NCBI RefSeq assembly: GCF_900240385.1
Contig: NZ_OEQH01000004.1
Coordinates: forward strand, 1-64,000
DNA: 64,000 bases
Direction: 5' to 3'
Source: Clostridium minihomine
GTDB taxonomy: Bacteria; Bacillota; Clostridia; Oscillospirales; Acutalibacteraceae
Shown: piece after piece, positions 34,228 through 42,489 of the stretch
How the letters are laid out: each line of letters starts with the position of its first letter
How positions within the stretch are numbered: position 1 is the first letter of the stretch
Notes under the pieces: generated by a model
Database searches by the model: none
What the model was told of the DNA's origin: nothing
What the model saw: only the letters and a program-made list of their open reading frames with translations
Translations under genes and position numbers: made by a program

Positions 34228-36879
34228 CTACGCTGATTTTTTGTTTGAGAATAAGCTCGTAATATTTTTATAAATTTCCATCGCAACCAAAGGCACTAAG
34301 GACAGTCCGATGACCCAGCCCCAAGCATCCATATGCATATGATCTACCTGGAAGATATCGTTGATGGAGGGAACCAACAGAACAACCAGCATCAGCGACA
34401 GGGAAGCAAAGAAGGCACCGATCATGTGCTTGTTGGTATGGAAACCAACGCGGAACAGCGAATGGCTGGAACGAATATTGAACGCATGAACCAGCTGCGA
34501 AATTGCCAAGGTGGCAAATGCCATGCTCTCACCCAAAAGGATGTTGATTTCACCGGGAGTAGTCATTACACGGCTGCCCACATAGTAAGCAATCAGAGTA
34601 ACGGTACCGATAATCAGGCCTTGGCAAACGGACAATATTCCTACACCGTTCGCAAAAATACTCTCGCTTTTTGCACGGGGCTTGCGTTCCATAACATCAA
34701 ACTCCACAGGCTCCACACCCAGAGCCAACGCCGGCAAACTATCGGTTACCAAGTTAATCCACAACAGCTGAATCGGCATCAAGGGGGATTCTTTCCACAG
34801 CAGCATTGCCACAAAAACGGTCAAAACCTCACCCAGGTTGCAAGACAACAGGAACTGAACGGCCTTGCGGATATTATCATAAATACCGCGGCCTTCCTTT
34901 ACCGCCGTTACAATGGTGGCAAAGTTATCGTCTGTCAAGGTCATTGCAGCAGCGCCTTTGGCCACGTCAGTACCGGTAATACCCATGGCGCAGCCGATAT
35001 CCGCTGCCTTCAGGGCAGGCGCATCGTTCACGCCGTCACCGGTCATGGCAACTACCTGGCCATGATCCTGCCATGCTTTTACAATTCGAATTTTATCCGA
35101 AGGAGTAACACGGGCATACACCTTGTATTTTTCGATGTTTGCTGCGAGCTCTTCATCGCTCATCGCCTGCAGCTCAGTGCCGGTAACAGCCTTCTCGCCT
35201 TCGCGCAGAATTCCCAAATCGCGGGCAATGGCAGAAGCCGTTACCACGTGGTCACCAGTAATCATAATGGTTTGAATACCAGCCTGATAGCACTCTGCAA
35301 TCGAGCCTTTTACTTCCTGTCTGGGCGGATCAATCATACCAACCAGGCCAACCAAGGTCAGGCCCTGCTCCAACTCAGCAGCAGTATATTCTTTGGGCTC
35401 TTCCGTAAGAATCTTGCTGCCGATGGCAAGCACACGCAAAGCATCCTGACCCATTTGCTCATTGGCACGGGTAGCCGCCTCAACATCACCAGTGACACAG
35501 CGGCCAAACAAGATATCCGGCGCACCCTTTACAATGACAACAATTTTCTCGTCCATCCGGACAACTGTGGTCATCAACTTACGGTCGGAATCAAAAGGAA
35601 CTTCTCCAATTCGCGGCGCGGTCTGCTCCAAATCTTTCTTATGAATCCCGTTGCGCAGCGCACATGCCACAATCGCCGTTTCGGTGGGATCGCCCAAATG
35701 CTTCTCGGTTCCGTCTTCTTCAACCCGAACGGTTCCGTCGGTGCAAAGAGTTCCCAAACGCAGAAGAGACAACGTTTCTGCAGAAAGATCGGAATCCAGC
35801 GGAACAATTCCCTGCTTTTCGGTATATGCCTTCACCAAAGTCATACGATTCTGGGTCAGAGTACCGGTTTTATCCGAGCAGATAACCGAAGTGCTGCCCA
35901 ATGTTTCAACTGCGGGCAGCTGACGGATAATGGCGTTTTTAGCCACCATGCGCTGTACACCGATGGCAAGCACAATGGTAACGATGGCGGGCAAGCCTTC
36001 CGGAATCGCCGCAACAGCCAAAGATACCGCTGTCATGAACATTTCCAGAATGTCCAGTCCGTCAATCAGGCCAATAACAAAAATAACCGCGCAGATTCCC
36101 AATGCCAAAAAGCCCAGATATTTACCAAGCTGTGCCAATTTAATCTGCAAAGGGGTCATTCCATCTTCTTCTTCATCCAGCAATGCAGCAATCTTGCCCA
36201 TTTCGGTTTCCATACCGGTGCCGATTACCACAGTACGGGCATTTCCGTAAGAAACCGCACATCCGGAATAGACCATATTAAAACGGTCGCCCAAAGGCGC
36301 ATCGCCCTTTACTTCATTGGTTACCAATTTATCCGCAGGTACGGATTCACCGGTTAAAGCCGCTTCATCGCATTTCAGGCTGGAACTTCGAATCAAGCGA
36401 CAGTCCGCAGGAACAAAATCCCCGGCTTCCAGCTCGACGATATCGCCGGGCACCAGATGGCAAGAGGGAATGTGCTGCACTGTTCCGTCACGCAATACTT
36501 TCGCATTGGGAGCGGTCATATTCTTCAGCGCTTCCAGTGCGGCTTCCGCCTTGCTTTCCTGAACCACGCCCAAAACACCGTTAAGTACAACGATCAGAAT
36601 AATCACGATCGGTTCAATCCACTCCGGCTCAAGACCGTGCATCGTGTTATAAACACTTAATACGACAGAGATTAAAGCAGCAATCAGAAGAATGATGATC
36701 ATAACATCCTTCATCTGATCCATAAACCGCTGGAAAAAAGTACGAGGGAGTTTCTCTTTCAGCTTATTCAGGCCATGCTTTTCCAGGCGGGCCTCCGCCT
36801 CGGCAGTGGTCAAACCAAGCTTAAAGTCCGTTCTCAGGGTTTCCTGAATTTTTTCTAGAGCTTCAGCGTGCCAATTCAT
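34228..36879 (-). CDS. P2A-type calcium-transporting ATPase
   Basis: 883 residues. Actuator TGES (about 180), phosphorylation site CSDKTGTLT (Asp about 334), hinge GDGVNDAP (about 613) and ten membrane helices. Ca2+ site residues of the SERCA/PMR1 type can be seen: the M4 motif IPEGLP, M5 NLGEV with glutamate, and M6 NLVTDSLPALALG with Asn and Asp. Ca2+ export is therefore more likely than Na/K or Mn, though Mn transport cannot be excluded. GGAGG lies before the ATG. A long non-coding leader precedes it. Confidence 0.92.
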   Translation of the reverse strand: MNWHAEALEKIQETLRTDFKLGLTTAEAEARLEKHGLNKLKEKLPRTFFQRFMDQMKDVMIIILLIAALISVVLSVYNTMHGLEPEWIEPIVIILIVVLNGVLGVVQESKAEAALEALKNMTAPNAKVLRDGTVQHIPSCHLVPGDIVELEAGDFVPADCRLIRSSSLKCDEAALTGESVPADKLVTNEVKGDAPLGDRFNMVYSGCAVSYGNARTVVIGTGMETEMGKIAALLDEEEDGMTPLQIKLAQLGKYLGFLALGICAVIFVIGLIDGLDILEMFMTAVSLAVAAIPEGLPAIVTIVLAIGVQRMVAKNAIIRQLPAVETLGSTSVICSDKTGTLTQNRMTLVKAYTEKQGIVPLDSDLSAETLSLLRLGTLCTDGTVRVEEDGTEKHLGDPTETAIVACALRNGIHKKDLEQTAPRIGEVPFDSDRKLMTTVVRMDEKIVVIVKGAPDILFGRCVTGDVEAATRANEQMGQDALRVLAIGSKILTEEPKEYTAAELEQGLTLVGLVGMIDPPRQEVKGSIAECYQAGIQTIMITGDHVVTASAIARDLGILREGEKAVTGTELQAMSDEELAANIEKYKVYARVTPSDKIRIVKAWQDHGQVVAMTGDGVNDAPALKAADIGCAMGITGTDVAKGAAAMTLTDDNFATIVTAVKEGRGIYDNIRKAVQFLLSCNLGEVLTVFVAMLLWKESPLMPIQLLWINLVTDSLPALALGVEPVEFDVMERKPRAKSESIFANGVGILSVCQGLIIGTVTLIAYYVGSRVMTTPGEINILLGESMAFATLAISQLVHAFNIRSSHSLFRVGFHTNKHMIGAFFASLSLMLVVLLVPSINDIFQVDHMHMDAWGWVIGLSLVPLVAMEIYKNITSLFSNKKSA

Positions 36880-37050
36880 TCTTAGATGTCAACCTCCAAT
36901 ATTTTGTATTTGACCGTTCCCTCCGGGTACAGTCAGACGAAACAGTTCTGGAAATTGCAAGACCACGTTCCGCTTCCGTCAAAATGCTCTTTGGCCTTTG
37001 TCAGTAAATTAACTAACCGTTTTCTTCCCACAAAAAAATGCCAAGTCAAA
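36880..37050 (-). other. upstream region of the Ca2+-ATPase
   Basis: About 170 bp without a gene. A candidate promoter TTGACG-17-TGCAAT lies at about 36955-36985 on the minus strand. I looked for a yybP-ykoY (Mn2+) aptamer core and do not see it. Confidence 0.4.
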
Positions 37051-37082
37051 CAAAAAGACGGGAACGCTGTGAAGCAATCCCG
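37051..37082 (-). terminator. hairpin with U tract upstream of the Ca2+-ATPase
   Basis: On the minus strand CGGGA...TCCCG with a 14-nt loop is followed by TCTTTTTG. It could terminate the 59-residue ORF or attenuate transcription from a promoter near 37150-37180 (TGGACA-17-GATAAT). Confidence 0.5.
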
Positions 37083-37189
37083 AAAAAATGTGACTGGAGC
37101 CCACATTGTACGGTCATTTCCCACAATATGAATCCATTTCCTTACTTTTTATATTATCTCTCATCAGCCTGTATTTGTCCAGTAGTTTT

Positions 37190-37369
37190 TTAAAAAATAT
37201 GCCCCGATTTTGAATTTTTTTCTGCGCCTTCCAGCATTTTTGATAAAACTTCTAGATTTTTACATAAAAATGCTTCTTGTTTTTCCACAAAAAGCGGATC
37301 ACAATCGGCAGCCATTTCGATAAGGTTCCGGTGCAGCAGAATTCCAGCACCGGTTCTAAGCTTGGGCAC
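37190..37369 (-). CDS. small 59-residue protein, unrecognised
   Basis: This frame reads VPKLRTGAGILLHRNLIEMA, then ADCDPLFVEKQEAFL, then CKNLEVLSKMLEGAEKNSKS, ending GHIF. It is helical, amphipathic and has two cysteines, with normal codon use for a gene. The GTG start at 37369 follows AAGAGAAG by five bases. A clear promoter (37397-37425) gives a 21-nt leader, and a hairpin with U tract lies 110 bp beyond the stop. No family is recognised. It points toward the Ca2+-ATPase gene. Confidence 0.55.
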   Translation of the reverse strand: MPKLRTGAGILLHRNLIEMAADCDPLFVEKQEAFLCKNLEVLSKMLEGAEKNSKSGHIF

Positions 37370-37396
37370 GATATCTTCTCTTTTAACAATATAATC

Positions 37397-37425
37397 ATTA
37401 TAACGGAAACAAATGCCATTGTCTA
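37397..37425 (-). promoter_or_regulatory. promoter of the 59-residue ORF
   Basis: The minus strand shows TAGACA (37425-37420), a 17-bp spacer and a perfect TATAAT (37402-37397). No other minus-strand gene starts nearby. Confidence 0.6.
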
Positions 37426-37598
37426 TATTTTTTTATGCAGAATTGTTTTTTTTATGGTTTTTTCATTCTTTTTTCTTACTTTTCAGACAATTTGTGATAG
37501 AAAACCAAAAAATCAAAATTTCATTTCACCATTTTATTCCATTGCCAACACATCAGCCTTTTCTTAATTTCAAATTCAATGATGGGAAAAACCTTTTC
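37426..37598. other. AT-rich spacer between divergent promoters
   Basis: Long T and A runs only. I see no gene or structure. Confidence 0.5.
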
Positions 37599-37627
37599 TT
37601 GCAAAGCATTTTTAAAATCGATATAAT
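37599..37627 (+). promoter_or_regulatory. promoter of the Gfo/Idh gene
   Basis: TTGCAA (37599-37604), 17-bp spacer, TATAAT (37622-37627). Confidence 0.7.
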
Positions 37628-37661
37628 AAAAAAACAAGACAAACCGAAAGGAAAAATGGAC

Positions 37662-38639
37662 ATGAAACAGTGGAAGATAGGGATATTAGGTACCGGCAAC
37701 ATCGCCGGAAAAATGGCAGATACCCTGCGGCAAATGCCTGAGGTATCTTTACACGCGGCAGCTGCCCGGGATCTTTCCCGCGCTCAGTCTTTTGCTGCAG
37801 AGTATGGTGCACAGAAAGCCTATGGCTCTTATGAAGAACTGGCAAAGGATCCGGAAATTGAATTAATATACATTGCCACACCCAATAACTACCACCGGGA
37901 TCACGCCATGCTTTGTCTGCAAAACGGAAAACATGTCCTTTGCGAAAAACCCTTTACCGTAAATGAAACGGAGGCCACCGAGCTTTTTTCTTATGCCCGG
38001 CAGCAAAAGCTATTGATTACCGAAGCTCTTTGGACCCGCTATATGCCCCTGAGTGCACAGCTTTGCCAGCTTTTGCAAAACGGTATCATTGGCGAGCCCT
38101 ATCTGCTTCAGGCCAGCATGAGCGCACTGGCCCCTTTGCCCCGCCTGAAAGATCCCAACCTGGGCGGGGGTGCCCTGTTGGATATCGGTGTTTACCTGCT
38201 GACTTTGGATGCACTGGTCTTTGGCCCTCACATTGAAAAAGTATCGTCCAGTGTCATTCAATCACCGGAAGGGATTGATATTCAAAGCTGTATTGCTCTG
38301 ACACATCCCGGGCAGAAAATGTCGGTGCTCAACAGCACCATGCTTTCGGTCAGCGACCGCAAAGCCTGTGTCTTTGGCAGCAAAGGCCTTTTAACGATTC
38401 ATAACATTAATAATATGGAAGTAATCGAGCATCTGGATCAAAACAGAGCGCTTGTTGCGCAATACCGGCGCCCAGAACAGATTTCCGGTCTGGAATATGA
38501 AGTGAGGTCTTGCCTTCATGCCATAGAAAACGGGCTTTTGGAATGCCCTGAAATGCCACACAGCGAAACGCTGCGGATTCTTCGCCTGATGGACTCTATC
38601 CGGCAGGAATGGGGAATTTGTTATCCCTGTGAAAAATAA
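37662..38639 (+). CDS. Gfo/Idh/MocA-family NAD(P)-dependent oxidoreductase
   Basis: 325 residues. The Rossmann fold has GILGTGNIAGKMA (6-18), AAARDLSRAQ, IYIATPNNYHRDHA, and the family motif GKHVLCEKPFTVNE with the catalytic lysine (about 92). The C-terminal domain has GGGALLDIGVYLL, giving the aspartate that usually contacts substrate. The subgroup resembles dimeric dihydrodiol/xylose dehydrogenases. The sugar or inositol substrate is unknown. Two ATGs lie six bases apart; I chose the second for better spacing from AAAGGA. Confidence 0.85.
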   Translation: MKQWKIGILGTGNIAGKMADTLRQMPEVSLHAAAARDLSRAQSFAAEYGAQKAYGSYEELAKDPEIELIYIATPNNYHRDHAMLCLQNGKHVLCEKPFTVNETEATELFSYARQQKLLITEALWTRYMPLSAQLCQLLQNGIIGEPYLLQASMSALAPLPRLKDPNLGGGALLDIGVYLLTLDALVFGPHIEKVSSSVIQSPEGIDIQSCIALTHPGQKMSVLNSTMLSVSDRKACVFGSKGLLTIHNINNMEVIEHLDQNRALVAQYRRPEQISGLEYEVRSCLHAIENGLLECPEMPHSETLRILRLMDSIRQEWGICYPCEK

Positions 38640-38663
38640 ATCCGGTTTTATGTTCTCTTTTTC

Positions 38664-38692
38664 TTGACAGCCGCCTGGCAGGGGTTTATAAT
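38664..38692 (+). promoter_or_regulatory. zinc operon promoter
   Basis: Perfect TTGACA (38664-38669), 17-bp spacer, perfect TATAAT (38687-38692). A fully consensus promoter implies that a repressor controls it. Confidence 0.85.
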
Positions 38693-38707
38693 AATCGCAT
38701 CCTAAAT

Positions 38708-38726
38708 GCAAGTGAATTTCATTTGC
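38708..38726 (+). promoter_or_regulatory. putative Zur/Fur-type operator before znuA
   Basis: GCAAGTGAA T TTCATTTGC is a 9-1-9 inverted repeat with one mismatch, just downstream of the predicted transcription start, between the promoter and znuA. Size and dyad fit Fur-family sites. That it is a Zur site is inferred from the genes it controls. Confidence 0.6.
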
Positions 38727-38755
38727 GAATAAATCTTTTACCTGGAGGTTTCACC

Positions 38756-39727
38756 ATGAAAAAATGGCTGTCTGGAGTTATCAGCCTGAGCCTTTGTGCT
38801 TCTTTGCTGACCGGATGCTCTTTTGCCAGTAGCAGTTCTTCTGAAACGGGAGGTACCGCTTCCGAAGCTGCGGGGCAAAAGCTGAATGTGTACACCAGCT
38901 TTTACACTATGTATGATTTTGCCGGAAAAATCGGCGGGGACAAAATAACCGTTACCAATTTGGTTCCCCCGGGCACCGAGCCCCACGACTGGGAACCCAC
39001 CCCCAATGATATTGTAGGGCTGGAAAAAGCAGACGTATTTGTCTATAACGGAGCAGGCATGGAACATTGGGTCGATGGTGTTCTGAACTCCCTGCAAAAC
39101 AAAGATTTGGTTACAGTGGAAGCTTCTCACGGGATTTCCCTTTTGGAAGGCCACAGCCATGACGAGGACGAAGCGGAACATGAGGAAGAAGAAGAAGCAC
39201 ATTCCACCGATCCTCATGTGTGGCTGAGCCCGGTCAATGCCAAAAAAGAAATGGAATCCATCAAAAGCGCACTGGTACAAGCCGATCCGGACAACAAAGA
39301 TTATTATGAAGCCAATTATGCCAAATACGCAGAAGAAGCTGACAAGCTGGATCAGGAATGGAAAGACATGACAGCTTCTCTGAAAAATAAAGATTTAATC
39401 GTTGCCCATCAGGCATTCGGATATCTTTGCCAGACTTATGGCCTGAATCAGGTGGCTATTGAAGGGCTTTCTCCCGATTCAGAACCAGACGCCGCCAGAA
39501 TGGCCGAAATTATCGAGTTTGCCAAAGAGCGCAAAATCAATACTATTTTCTTTGAAGAACTGGTAAACCCCAAGGTAGCCGAAACCATTGCCAAAGCAAC
39601 CGGCGCAAAGACAGCTGTACTTAGCCCCATTGAAGGGCTCAGTGAAGAGAGCCAGAACGCCGGGGATGAATATTTCTCTATTATGAGAAAAAATCTGCAA
39701 GCAGTAAAAGACGCTGACATTTCCTGA
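38756..39727 (+). CDS. znuA: zinc ABC transporter substrate-binding lipoprotein
   Basis: 324 residues. Lipoprotein signal ending LLTGC (about 22), Ser-rich spacer, then cluster A-I metal-binding fold: LVPPGTEPHDWEPTPND with a zinc histidine, the flexible His/Asp/Glu-rich loop HSHDEDEAEHEEEEEAH (about 129-150) diagnostic of zinc binders, TDPHVWLSP, and VAHQAFGYL. The acidic-His loop distinguishes it from Mn-type PsaA/MntC. The ATG follows CTGGAGG; an upstream in-frame start overlaps the operator. First gene of the zinc operon. Confidence 0.93.
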   Translation: MKKWLSGVISLSLCASLLTGCSFASSSSSETGGTASEAAGQKLNVYTSFYTMYDFAGKIGGDKITVTNLVPPGTEPHDWEPTPNDIVGLEKADVFVYNGAGMEHWVDGVLNSLQNKDLVTVEASHGISLLEGHSHDEDEAEHEEEEEAHSTDPHVWLSPVNAKKEMESIKSALVQADPDNKDYYEANYAKYAEEADKLDQEWKDMTASLKNKDLIVAHQAFGYLCQTYGLNQVAIEGLSPDSEPDAARMAEIIEFAKERKINTIFFEELVNPKVAETIAKATGAKTAVLSPIEGLSEESQNAGDEYFSIMRKNLQAVKDADIS

Positions 39728-39777
39728 CCCACGGGAAGCAAACGCGCCTGATCACCTGAAAGGAAAGGGACGAGCGG

Positions 39778-40533
39778 ATGAACAGTATCCTGAAGGTAAA
39801 AAATTTAAGCTTTTCGTATGGCTCACAGCCTATTTTGTCCAACGTTAGTTTTTCCCTGAATCAAGGGGACTTTACGGCGATTATCGGGGTGAACGGCGCC
39901 GGGAAAAGCACTTTGATGAAATTGCTGTTGGGAGAACTCTACCCCCAGCAGGGGCAAATCCAACTGTTTGGACAAGACTTGGCGGAATTCCGGGATTGGC
40001 CTAAAATCGGCTATGTGCCGCAAAACGGATCCGCAGCCGGAGAAAATTTTCCGGCCACCGCAGAGGAGATCGTTAAGGCGAATTTATATTCCGAAATTGG
40101 ATTTCTGCATTTTGCCGACAAAAGGCAGAAAGAAAAGGCCCGAAAAGCATTAGAAGCCGTGGATATGGGTGCTTATGCCAAGCGCATGCTCAGCGAACTT
40201 TCCGGCGGACAACAGCAGCGTGTGATGCTGGCCCGGGTTTTGGCCGGGAACCCCCGCATGATGCTGCTGGACGAACCCACCACCGGTGTGGATGCCCAAA
40301 CCGTGCGTTCCTTATACGAGCTTTTGGCCAAGCTGAACCGGGAAACCGGGCTGTCGGTTGTGATGGTAACCCATGACATTGCCGGGGCTTTGGATTATGT
40401 CACCCGGGTTCTTTGTTTGGAAGAAGGCTCTTTGGTAGAGCTGAACCGCTCTCAAATGGCGGACGAACTAAGGCACCGCCATAAGCACCCCACATCCCAT
40501 AACCACAAGGGCTGTGACGGTCATTCATTTTAA
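39778..40533 (+). CDS. znuC: zinc ABC transporter ATPase
   Basis: 251 residues with Walker A GVNGAGKST (about 37-45), Q-loop VPQNGSAAG, signature LSGGQQQR, Walker B MLLDEPTTGVD and the H-loop VTHD. The C-terminus ends in an HRHKHPTSHNHKGCDGHSF tail, a likely zinc-binding extension seen in some ZnuC proteins. 50 bp after znuA; a terminator-like hairpin follows. Confidence 0.93.
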   Translation: MNSILKVKNLSFSYGSQPILSNVSFSLNQGDFTAIIGVNGAGKSTLMKLLLGELYPQQGQIQLFGQDLAEFRDWPKIGYVPQNGSAAGENFPATAEEIVKANLYSEIGFLHFADKRQKEKARKALEAVDMGAYAKRMLSELSGGQQQRVMLARVLAGNPRMMLLDEPTTGVDAQTVRSLYELLAKLNRETGLSVVMVTHDIAGALDYVTRVLCLEEGSLVELNRSQMADELRHRHKHPTSHNHKGCDGHSF

Positions 40534-40546
40534 TTCCTGAAATATT

Positions 40547-40592
40547 CCTGCCTTCCGCGGCGTTATTCCGGAGGGCAGGCATCTTCTTTTTT
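40547..40592 (+). terminator. intra-operon terminator between znuC and znuB
   Basis: CCTGCC-TT-CCG...CGG-AG-GGCAGG (40547-40579) is followed by CATCTTCTTTTTTTG. No promoter is obvious before znuB, so partial read-through would lower expression of the permease and downstream genes. Confidence 0.7.
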
Positions 40593-40623
40593 TGTTATTC
40601 AGCCACCGAAAGGAATGTTTCTC

Positions 40624-41451
40624 ATGTCCATTTTGGATTACGAATTTATGCAAAGGGCTTTTCTTGTGGGCATTTTGCTGGCAGCCACGGTTCCCTGTAT
40701 CGGCATTATTGTGGTGCTTAAGCGTCTGTCTATGATGGGGGATGCTCTTTCCCACACTTCTTTGGCGGGTGTTGCCGCCGGATTGGTGCTGGGCATTAAC
40801 CCTGTTTTGGGCGCAATTGCCACTTGCATCGCCGCTGCGCTGGGCATTGAGGCCATTCGCAAGCGCATCCCCAAATACTCAGAACTTTCCATTGCCATCA
40901 TTATGTCTGCCGGTATTGGCCTGGCAGGCGTTTTGTCCAGCTTTGTGAAAAGTGCGGCCAATTTTAACAGCTTTCTGTTCGGCAGCATTGTGGCTATCAG
41001 CGACTTTGAATTAATTCTGGTCTGCTGCATCAGCGCCGCAGTGCTTTTGTGCTTTCTGCTTTTGTACAAAGAGCTGTTTTTAATTGCACTGGATGAACGC
41101 ACCGCCCGGCTGGCCGGTGTGCCGGTAAAAGCCGTCAATTTCGTGTTTACCATCTTAACCGCGGTAACTGTTTCTGTGGCGGCACGAACGGTGGGGGCTC
41201 TCATCGTATCTTCTTTGATGGTGATTCCGGTCACCTGCGCCATGCAAATCAGTAAAAGTTACCGCCAAACTGTTTTGTGGTCGATCTTTTTTGCCCTGTC
41301 CTTCACTGTTTCGGGACTATTCCTTTCGTATTATGCCAGACTGCGCCCCGGCGCAACGATTGTTTTGATCGGGGTAATCATTTTGATTTTGATTTTGCTG
41401 GTAAAATGGGCTGCATCCGGTAGAAAACGCAGCTTTCATAACGCCCCTTGA
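40624..41451 (+). CDS. znuB: zinc ABC transporter permease
   Basis: 275 residues, 8-9 hydrophobic helices, ABC-3 family. Typical features are LKRLSMMGDALSHTSLAGVAAG near residues 32-53 and the later LDERTARLAGVPVKAVN, which contacts the ATPase. The ATG at 40624 follows GAAAGGAATG. Twenty bases separate it from the COG0523 gene. Together with ZnuA and ZnuC it makes a complete high-affinity zinc importer. Confidence 0.93.
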   Translation: MSILDYEFMQRAFLVGILLAATVPCIGIIVVLKRLSMMGDALSHTSLAGVAAGLVLGINPVLGAIATCIAAALGIEAIRKRIPKYSELSIAIIMSAGIGLAGVLSSFVKSAANFNSFLFGSIVAISDFELILVCCISAAVLLCFLLLYKELFLIALDERTARLAGVPVKAVNFVFTILTAVTVSVAARTVGALIVSSLMVIPVTCAMQISKSYRQTVLWSIFFALSFTVSGLFLSYYARLRPGATIVLIGVIILILILLVKWAASGRKRSFHNAP

Positions 41452-41471
41452 CCTGCACAGGAGAAATGCAT

Positions 41472-42488
41472 ATGACAGATATCTATATTATTTCCGGCTT
41501 TTTAGGTGCCGGAAAAACCACCCTCATCCAGCATTTGCTGAAAAATGTACTGACTCCCGAAGAGACGGTAGTAATTGAAAACGACTTCGGCGAAATCAGC
41601 ATGGACACCGCTTTGATTCAGTCCGGAGGATTTACGGTAAAAGAACTCAGTTCCGGCTGTATCTGCTGCAGCCTGACCGGGGATTTCATTCAGGCCATTC
41701 TGGAGGTAATCGGAGAATTAAAACCCAAGCAGATTATCATTGAGCCCTCCGGTGTGGGAAAGCTTTCTGACATTCAAGCCGCATGCCTCTCCCCCAAAAT
41801 TTCTGCGGTTGCTTCCATCCGTCGGAAAATCACTGTGGCAGATGTGCTGCGGTGCAGCATGTATCTGGAAAACTTCGGCGAATTTTACGAAGATCAAATC
41901 CAACATGCCGACAGTATTCTGCTCAGCCGTGGGGAAAAACAGCCGGAACGGGCAAAACAAACTGCCCGGCAGCTGGCGGAAATCAACCCCCATGCAGAAA
42001 TTTTCTCAGGCCTTTGGGAGGATTTGAATTTCCCCAAGCTGCTGGGGCTTTCTGTTCCCGACACAGAAACTGCCGGCTGTTCCTGCGTACATAGCCACAG
42101 TGGGCAGGAGGACTGCGGTCATACCCATCATCACCACGACTGCTGTGAACACGATTCTGCCGAAGGAAGAGAGCTTCACCATGGGGGTGAGCCTTGCCGC
42201 CATGATCACAGCGCACAGGATGCCTTTGACACCATTACCTTGGAACTGACCCGCACGGTGACCGAAGAGGAACTGGAAACGGCCTTTAAACAGGCGGAAG
42301 AACTGGGCTTCGGGCATATTCTGCGTGCCAAAGGAATCTTAAATACGCCCCAGGGCGCCGCTGCCGTGCAATATCTTCCCGGGGAGCTAAGCCTGACCCC
42401 TTGTTCTTTGGCCGCAGGCTCCTTATGCCTGATCGGCAGCAATTTTGATAGACAAGGGCTTTCTATGCTTTTGGGCAAGGGGGGATAA
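41472..42488 (+). CDS. COG0523 GTPase, probable zinc metallochaperone
   Basis: 338 residues. Walker A GFLGAGKTT (9-17), the metal-binding GCICC motif (about 61-65) characteristic of COG0523, EPSG (G3 region), and the C-terminal CobW_C domain. Residues about 203-247 form an insertion with HSHSGQEDCGHTHHHHDCC and HDHSAQ, a strong metal-binding segment. Such proteins in zinc regulons (YciC, ZigA, ZNG1) are proposed to deliver zinc to client enzymes. AGGAGAAA precedes the ATG. Its position after znuACB supports zinc rather than cobalt or nitrile hydratase roles. Confidence 0.9.
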   Translation: MTDIYIISGFLGAGKTTLIQHLLKNVLTPEETVVIENDFGEISMDTALIQSGGFTVKELSSGCICCSLTGDFIQAILEVIGELKPKQIIIEPSGVGKLSDIQAACLSPKISAVASIRRKITVADVLRCSMYLENFGEFYEDQIQHADSILLSRGEKQPERAKQTARQLAEINPHAEIFSGLWEDLNFPKLLGLSVPDTETAGCSCVHSHSGQEDCGHTHHHHDCCEHDSAEGRELHHGGEPCRHDHSAQDAFDTITLELTRTVTEEELETAFKQAEELGFGHILRAKGILNTPQGAAAVQYLPGELSLTPCSLAAGSLCLIGSNFDRQGLSMLLGKGG

Positions 42489-42489
42489 T

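Noticed and set aside
34333-36357. Long plus-strand frame opposite the Ca2+-ATPase
   Set aside because: Shadow of a conserved 883-residue protein. His/Gln-rich with no ribosome site.
36886-37131. Plus-strand frame of about 81 codons upstream of the Ca2+-ATPase
   Set aside because: No ribosome site. It overlaps promoter, leader and hairpin signals of the other strand.
36880-37150. yybP-ykoY manganese riboswitch before the Ca2+-ATPase
   Set aside because: The conserved loop sequences could not be found, although the leader is long.
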